Origin: Salvelinus alpinus
Lineage: Eukaryota; Chordata; Actinopteri; Salmoniformes; Salmonidae
Assembly: GCF_045679555.1 (NCBI RefSeq)
Contig: NC_092089.1
Location: 727,705-791,704 of the forward strand
DNA length: 64,000 bases
Direction: 5' to 3'
A model generated the notes under the pieces. The model saw nothing but the letters and a program-made list of their open reading frames with translations. It had not been told where the DNA came from and searched no databases. Positions 57,500-64,000 of this stretch are shown here, one piece after another (position 1 is the first letter of the stretch; each line of letters begins with the position of its first letter). The translations under genes were made by a program, and so were the position numbers.

Positions 57500-58742
57500 G
57501 TTCAGGGTATTGGAGAATGTGTTGTACGGCCTACAGAGTTCAGGGTACTGGAGAATGTGTTGTACGGCCTGCAGGGTTCAGGGTACTGGAGAATGTGTTG
57601 TACGGCCTACAGAGTTCAGGGTATTGGAGAATGTGTTGTACGGCCTACAGAGTTCAGGGTACTGGAGAATGTGTTGTACGGCCTACAGAGTTCAGGGTAC
57701 TGGAGAATGTGTTGTACGGCCTACAGAGTTCAGGGTACTGGAGAATGTGTTGTACGGCCTGCAGAGTTCAGGGTACTAGAGAATGTGTTGTACGGCCTAC
57801 AGAGTTCAGGGTACTGGAGAATGTGTTGTACGGCCTACAGGGTTCAGGGTACTGGAGAATGTGTTGTACGGCCTGCAGGGTTCAGGGTAGTGGAGAATGT
57901 GTTGTACGGCCTACAGGGTTCAGGGTACTGGAGAATGTGTTGTACGGCCTGCAGGGTATTGGAGAATGTGTTGTACGGCCTACAGAGTTCAGGGTACTGG
58001 AGAATGTGTTGTACGGCCTGCAGAGTTCAGGATACTGGAGAATGTGTTGTACGGCCTGCAGAGTTCAGGGTACTGGAGAATGTGTTGTACGGCCTGCAGA
58101 GTTCAGGGTACTGGAGAATGTGTTGTACGGCCTGCAGGGTTCAGGGTACTGGAGAATGTGTTGTACGGCCTGCAGAGTTCAGGGTATTGGAGAATGTGTT
58201 GTACGGCCTGCAGAGTTCAGGGTACTGGAGAATGTGTTGTACGGCCTACAGAGTTCAGGGTACTGGAGAATGTGTTGTACGGCCTACAGAGTTCAGGGTA
58301 CTGGAGAATGTGTTGTACGGCCTGCAGAGTTCAGGGTACTGGAGAATGTGTTGTACGGCCTGCAGAGTTCAGGGTACTGGAGAATGTGTTGTACGGCCTG
58401 CAGAGTTCAGGGTACTGGAGAATGTGTTGTACGGCCTGCAGAGTTCAGGGTATTGGAGAATGTGTTGTACGGCCTGCAGAGTTCAGGGTACTGGAGAATG
58501 TGTTGTACGGCCTACAGAGTTCAGGGTACTGGAGAATGTGTTGTACGGCCTACAGAGTTCAGGGTACTGGAGAATGTGTTGTACGGCCTGCAGAGTTCAG
58601 GGTACTGGAGAATGTGTTGTACGGCCTGCAGAGTTCAGGGTACTGGAGAATGTGTTGTATGGCCTACAGGGTTCAGGGTATTGGAGAATGTGTTGTACGG
58701 CCTGCAGAGTTCAGGGTATTGGAGAATGTGTTGTTCGGCCTG
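57500..58742 (+). repeat. 38-bp minisatellite, about 33 copies
   Basis: The unit contains gagttcagggtactggagaa and tgtgttgtacggcctgc. Frames of 324-412 codons are shadows of the repeat, which has no stop in several frames. Confidence 0.97.
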
Positions 58743-59644
<902 letters not shown>

Positions 59645-59725
59645 TTTGAGTTTTAAATAATCTTTATTGGGTCTGGAAGCCCACCACACAATAAATACTC
59701 ATACAAAACCACAGTTACACATCAA

Positions 59726-62700
59726 TTAAAAACACAACTCCAACTCCTCCTCCACAGTAACTAAACACAACAGCCTCTGAATACCCCATATACTCAAAAA
59801 CAGATCAATATTGTTGACAAGTTTATAATAGGCAAACTCAACCCTTAGTCTCGCTGCCACCATTCCCTCCAGCATTCCCACCACATCCACAGACCCTTGT
59901 CCCCGAATACTGTTCTTTCGGGTCTTCCATGTCGCTAATTTTGCTGCCCCTAACACAAAATTAAGCAACACAACGACACCTTTTTGACTGAACCTGTACT
60001 TTGGCCCAAATATATACAGTTGGGAAGAGAAAACCACTCCCAACGTTGAGAACCAGTCAGTGATTAGGTCAATCATCCCGACCAACCTGGGACACAGTAA
60101 AAACAGGTGTGCCAGAGTTTCAGATTCTGCACAGAATGGACACCCCTCCCCAACAGTAGGGTCCAGGTGTACCAGATGCATGTTGGTGGCTATAGCTCCA
60201 TGTATTATCCTCCATTGGAGGTCAGCTGTCCTCTTATCAATCGGCAGTTTGTATAAGGATCGCCAACAGCCTTTTGGGGAAGCACCTGGACCAAGCACAC
60301 CCGCCCACCTCGTCGATTTTACCCCTTCCAGGGAAGAGGCATGGGACACCTTTACACATATTCTGTACATGGCCTTCTTTCCCACCTCCTTGAACTCCCC
60401 CAGCTCCGGGGTATCGAAGGAAAGCAGCATCCCCACATCCTCCTCAAATGCCCCCACCGCAGCACTAACAATCAGTGCAGGGAACATATAATCCAGACCC
60501 TCCTTCCACCGATCAGAATTGGAAATTTCAGTCACATACTGACGATGAAGAACTGACAAGGAGTCACAGACCTCAGCGACGACCTTCCTCAGTAGGCGAG
60601 ATGATCGGATCCCCGCTCTTTCTCCCAGCTCCTCCAACGATCTGCTCCTGCTCTGCATCAGATGACCCAGCTTGGTGCACCCCACACCTAACAGGCATGA
60701 ACGCAGGCTGGCTGAACCCAGAGCACTGGACTGGATGGCAGTGTTATAAAAAAGAGGCTCTTCAAAAAGCCACATCCCTGGTAGCGTGCCGGCCTTACGG
60801 GACTTGTCAAGAACCCTCCAAGCCTGCATAACAGACTCATAAAATGGAGTCAGGCCATTCAACTCACCCCCCTCCAGCTTTAAGAGGAAAAGGTGCTTGT
60901 CTAAGCCCAAACAGCCCGCTCTCCTCATCAATGCGTAGGCTGTGTCGACCCAGCTAGAACCGTCACTGTATAACAGTCTCTGGGCTGCTTGAAGCCGGAA
61001 AGCCATGATCCTAGAGGAAATGTCCACCAGGCCTTGTCCCCCCTCGTGCAGTGGCAGGTACAGGGCTGCAGCTTTGATCCAGTGTTGTCCAGACCAGAAG
61101 AAGTTGACAAGGGTCCTCTGAAGCTCTTGTATCAGACCCTTTGGTGGCTGCAAAATCATTAGTCTGTGCCACAGGGTAGAGGCAGCAAGATTATTAATTA
61201 CCAGTACCCTTCCCCTATAAGACAACTGGGGTAGCACCCATTTCCATCTTGACAGTCTGGCACACACTTTCTCCACTACACCCTCCCAGTTCTTTTTCTG
61301 AAAGACATCAGAGCCTAGAAAAACACCCAATGTCTTCATCCCATCTCTGCCCCACTGAAGCCCCCCTGGTAACCGTGGAGCGGACCCTATCTGAAGCTGA
61401 CCTGCCCACAGCGCTTCACTCTTTCCCCAATTGACTCTAGCTGAGGAGGCACCCTCATACACCATTAAAGCGTCTGAGAGAACCTTAACATCCTCAGCCC
61501 CTGTAATAAAAACTGTCACATCATCTGCATACGCAGACAGTGCTATCGTGGGTCCCTTCATTACACCTGGCACAGAGAAACCAGTAAGCTTCGCTCTTAA
61601 AAAACAAAGCATTGGTTCAATCGCCAGACTATATAACTGCCCTGAAATTGGGCATCCCTGCCTGATGCCCCTTTGGACAGGGATGGGGCAACTCAAACCA
61701 CCCCCCACCTTCACCATACACGAGGCCCCAGCATACAGTAAATTCATCCAAGACAAAAAAACATCCCCAAACCCAAAGGCTTTCATCGTTTTAAACAAAT
61801 ACTGGTGGTCCACTCGGTCAAAAGCCTTCTCCTGATCCAAAGAAAGTAAACCCACATTTACATCAGACAGTTTACAAATGTCTAAAACATCTCTTATCAG
61901 AAACAAGTTGTCAACAATTGAGCGATCAGGTACACAGTAGGACTGGTCCTTGTGGACCAACAATCCCAGATACTCTTTCAACCTGTTTGAGAGACATTTA
62001 GAAACTATTTTGTATTCTGCACACAGCAAAGCAACAGGTCTCCAATTTTTTATGAGAGCCAAATCCCCCTTTTTTGGCAACAGTGAAAGCACAGCCCGTT
62101 GACAGGATACAGGAAGAGAACCCTCATGAAAAGATTCACACACCACTTTATAAAAATCCTCCCCAATAGACCCCCAAAAATGCTTATAGAACTCAGATGG
62201 TAAACCATCAATGCCAGGGGCTCGGCCTGTTGAGAGCTGCATAACTGCTGTGGACAGCTCTTGCAGTGTAATGTCAGAGTCCAATGCGACTCTCTGTTCA
62301 GTTCCCAATTGAGGAAGACCGTGTAACAACTGTTCAGTACACAGAGAGTCACAATCCTCCGCCTTATAGAGGGCAGAGTAGAAATCCACGGCATGTTGAC
62401 GCATTTCACTGTCATCCGTGGTCACCTTCCCATCAGGGAGACGAAGGCAGACCATCTGTTTACGTTGTAATTTCGACTGTCCAAGGTTAAAAAAAAAAGC
62501 ACTAGGAGCATCCATGTCCTTGAGGGAAGCGAAACGAGACCTAATCAAGGCACCTTTCACTCTTTCATGCAGAAACGACCTCAGTTCATGTCTCTTGTCC
62601 TGTAAGTTCATGACTAGTCCAGGGTCATTCTGAGTGAGCAGCTTCAATTCAATTGATTTGATGTCCTGTTCAAGGGCCTTGATAGTGTCTTTAACTTCAA

Positions 62701-63706
62701 TTTGAGACAAAGCAGTATACTGTTGACAAAATACTCGTATTTGGGCCTTCCCAACATCCCACCATTGTCTCAAGGACTCAAAATTCCCTTTTGTAACCCT
62801 CCATTTTTCCCAAAACAACAAAAACCTTTCACAAAACTTGACATCATGTAACAATTTAACATTAAAATACCAGTAAGGTGATGACCTTCGTGGACAGGAC
62901 AAGTGAATATCAACAGTTATAATGTGATGATCAGAGAAACCCACAGGAGTAATGGCACACCTTCCAACCCTACTACAGTATTGATCAGATACGTACAACC
63001 TATCTAACCTTGCTGCACTGACACGACCTTCATTCACTTTCAACCATGTGTACTGCCTAACTTTTGCATTCCTTACTCTCCACACATCAGAAAGCTCTAA
63101 CTCAGTTAATAGGCCAGACAGGAAAGTGGCTGACCGCAGGTGAGGTTCTTCAGCGTTGCGATCAACAGTAAAATCCACAGTACAGTTCCAGTCCCCCCCT
63201 ACAACCATACACCCCTCTTGGTCACACTGTCTTAAGGTTTCTTTTATTTTATCAAACACAACAAGACGCTCGGTACCCTCATTAGGAGCATAAACATTCA
63301 AAAAAACAAACAAAAACCCCATAACATCCACCTTGACCAATAAAACCCGACCCTTGACAATCTCTGTTGTAGATACCACAGTCACCCCTAAGCCTGAGGA
63401 AAACAAGATGGCCACCCCAGCACTGAAATTAGTACCATGACTGAGTATATGCTGCCCCTCCCACCACATTCCCCAGTCAACCTCATTATCCTCATCACTA
63501 TGTGTCTCCTGTAGGAAAACTACATTAAGCCTTTTCTGTTTTATTTCTTCTAATACCCAAGCCCTCTTATTTCTGTCCCTTCCCCCATTAATATTGAGAG
63601 AGCCTACCCTTAGTACCTCCATGTAGAAAAGAGAAAGGAAAAGCAGAAGATACCACAGAGAAACCAAAGAGAAAAAAGACACCCTATGGAGCATGATCAT
63701 CATCAT
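59726..63706 (-). CDS. LINE ORF2: endonuclease and reverse transcriptase
   Basis: A 1326-residue intact frame starting at the ATG of an ATGATGATG run. The first 28 residues are strongly hydrophobic, unusual ahead of an endonuclease. The AP endonuclease covers about 31-270, with N38, E67, D172, N174, D235 and SDH at 258-260. The reverse transcriptase covers about 480-790. Its motif A is LDQEKAFD with D624, RGIRQGCPIS is at 679-688 and YADD at 726-729. A C-terminal zinc-knuckle-like motif C1189-x2-C1192-x7-H1200-x4-C1205 follows, as in L1/Tx1 ORF2 proteins. It would act in target-primed reverse transcription. It overlaps the ORF1 stop by one base, so translation is probably coupled. No stop or frameshift is seen, so it could be active. 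Confidence 0.93.
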   Translation of the reverse strand: MMMIMLHRVSFFSLVSLWYLLLFLSLFYMEVLRVGSLNINGGRDRNKRAWVLEEIKQKRLNVVFLQETHSDEDNEVDWGMWWEGQHILSHGTNFSAGVAILFSSGLGVTVVSTTEIVKGRVLLVKVDVMGFLFVFLNVYAPNEGTERLVVFDKIKETLRQCDQEGCMVVGGDWNCTVDFTVDRNAEEPHLRSATFLSGLLTELELSDVWRVRNAKVRQYTWLKVNEGRVSAARLDRLYVSDQYCSRVGRCAITPVGFSDHHIITVDIHLSCPRRSSPYWYFNVKLLHDVKFCERFLLFWEKWRVTKGNFESLRQWWDVGKAQIRVFCQQYTALSQIEVKDTIKALEQDIKSIELKLLTQNDPGLVMNLQDKRHELRSFLHERVKGALIRSRFASLKDMDAPSAFFFNLGQSKLQRKQMVCLRLPDGKVTTDDSEMRQHAVDFYSALYKAEDCDSLCTEQLLHGLPQLGTEQRVALDSDITLQELSTAVMQLSTGRAPGIDGLPSEFYKHFWGSIGEDFYKVVCESFHEGSLPVSCQRAVLSLLPKKGDLALIKNWRPVALLCAEYKIVSKCLSNRLKEYLGLLVHKDQSYCVPDRSIVDNLFLIRDVLDICKLSDVNVGLLSLDQEKAFDRVDHQYLFKTMKAFGFGDVFLSWMNLLYAGASCMVKVGGGLSCPIPVQRGIRQGCPISGQLYSLAIEPMLCFLRAKLTGFSVPGVMKGPTIALSAYADDVTVFITGAEDVKVLSDALMVYEGASSARVNWGKSEALWAGQLQIGSAPRLPGGLQWGRDGMKTLGVFLGSDVFQKKNWEGVVEKVCARLSRWKWVLPQLSYRGRVLVINNLAASTLWHRLMILQPPKGLIQELQRTLVNFFWSGQHWIKAAALYLPLHEGGQGLVDISSRIMAFRLQAAQRLLYSDGSSWVDTAYALMRRAGCLGLDKHLFLLKLEGGELNGLTPFYESVMQAWRVLDKSRKAGTLPGMWLFEEPLFYNTAIQSSALGSASLRSCLLGVGCTKLGHLMQSRSRSLEELGERAGIRSSRLLRKVVAEVCDSLSVLHRQYVTEISNSDRWKEGLDYMFPALIVSAAVGAFEEDVGMLLSFDTPELGEFKEVGKKAMYRICVKVSHASSLEGVKSTRWAGVLGPGASPKGCWRSLYKLPIDKRTADLQWRIIHGAIATNMHLVHLDPTVGEGCPFCAESETLAHLFLLCPRLVGMIDLITDWFSTLGVVFSSQLYIFGPKYRFSQKGVVVLLNFVLGAAKLATWKTRKNSIRGQGSVDVVGMLEGMVAARLRVEFAYYKLVNNIDLFLSIWGIQRLLCLVTVEEELELCF

Positions 63707-63708
63707 TA
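63704..63708 (-). promoter_or_regulatory. TAATG stop-start overlap between ORF1 and ORF2
   Basis: On the minus strand the ORF1 stop TAA (63708-63706) shares its last A with the ORF2 start ATG (63706-63704). UAAUG overlaps are known to allow reinitiation in at least one insect non-LTR element. Use here is inferred. Confidence 0.85.
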
Positions 63709-64000
63709 TTTAAATCTTTTCTTATTAACCTGACCACGTTTCCCACCACCTTTTGCTGCTGTAACAGCAGTAACAAATTTCCTCAAGCGAAACCGCTTCT
63801 TCTCACTCAACTCGTCCAACCCCACCGTCTTCTGTAACATCACAGCTGACCTCACAAACTTATCAACATCAAAATATTCTGCCAATTTGACAGATTTCCC
63901 AAAAGTCTGATCCAGAAAACCATTTACCTCCTCTAGATCATAAATTGAGTCCTCACCAGCTGCTGTCATATCAGAAGAGATATCCATATCCTTCTCCTGA
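63706..64000 (-). CDS. LINE ORF1, C-terminal part
   Basis: The frame is open to the right edge of the window (QEKD precedes the first visible Met at 63987), so this is the end of a longer protein. The visible part is acidic at first (DISSDMTAAGEDSIYDLEEV) and ends in a basic tail (GGGKRGQVNKKRFK), plausible for an RNA-binding chaperone-like ORF1. No zinc knuckle is visible in this fragment. It ends in the TAATG overlap with ORF2. Confidence 0.8.
   Translation of the reverse strand, partial: QEKDMDISSDMTAAGEDSIYDLEEVNGFLDQTFGKSVKLAEYFDVDKFVRSAVMLQKTVGLDELSEKKRFRLRKFVTAVTAAKGGGKRGQVNKKRFK

Larger units (their letters stand above)
59645..64000 (-). mobile_element. Tx1/L1-type LINE, 5' end beyond the window
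   Basis: Reading leftward it has the end of ORF1 (to 63706), an intact ORF2 (63706-59726) and a very short 3' region of about 80 bp with an aataaag motif. Then comes (TC)n with no poly-A tail. The ORF2 domain order and motifs place it in the L1 superfamily, most likely the Tx1 clade. Some Tx1-clade families are known to insert specifically into TC-type microsatellites (the Kibi type). The direct join to (TC)n suggests such a family. Confidence 0.88.

Noticed and set aside
60060-62633. Plus-strand frames of 60-143 codons
   Set aside because: Antisense shadows of the intact LINE ORF2 on the minus strand.

Overview
This window looks like a piece of a salmonid (trout, salmon or char type) nuclear genome. 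The evidence is the repeat content. It includes short dispersed elements whose sequence I recognise from salmonids, a degenerate Tc1-like transposon, fish-type LINEs, long CA/GA microsatellites, and no bacterial-style gene packing. By my tally about two thirds of the window is tandem repeat (more than 40 different mini- and microsatellite arrays, periods 2 to 99 bp) and about a fifth is transposable element. I see no convincing host protein-coding gene. Such density is compatible with a subtelomeric or otherwise satellite-rich region, but the sequence alone does not prove the location.

Layout. 1-14137: a 51-bp minisatellite (A, 1-4109), a full-length LINE with an intact 1097-residue endonuclease/reverse-transcriptase ORF (4110-9213), a 42-bp repeat (B), a spacer, then A and B again in the opposite orientation (9657-14137). 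14138-27375: a chain of minisatellites and microsatellites interrupted by a 100-base assembly gap (18901-19000). It includes a near-perfect 36-bp array and a 3-kb 27-bp array with a 570-bp higher-order duplication. 27376-28321: a gene-poor but promoter-like island with RFX X-box, CRE and E-box motifs and a splice-donor match. 28322-29721: a dead Tc1-like transposon. 29722-48606: more arrays, including a second pair of inverted arrays (38-bp unit, 41501-42362 and 45362-46441). 48719-52313: small nonautonomous elements (two hAT-type, one palindromic) and a second promoter-like island. 52314-59644: a 12-bp array, a 1-kb G-rich array with strong G-quadruplex potential, two oppositely oriented solo-LTR-like elements with intact target-site duplications, and two more minisatellites ending in a (GA)n tract. 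59645-64000, minus strand: a second LINE, of Tx1/L1 type. It has an intact 1326-residue ORF2 and the end of ORF1, and its 3' end sits directly on the (TC)n microsatellite.

How the parts work together. The only proteins likely to be made here are retrotransposon proteins. The first LINE has tandem 5'-UTR monomers, a hydrophobic leader and a 2A-like ribosome-skipping motif just before its endonuclease. The second LINE has ORF1 and ORF2 joined by an overlapping TAATG stop-start, and it appears to have inserted into a TC microsatellite. The most interesting large-scale structure is the pair of split, inverted minisatellite arrays around the first LINE. A single inversion with the LINE at one breakpoint accounts for it, although an assembly mis-orientation would look the same.
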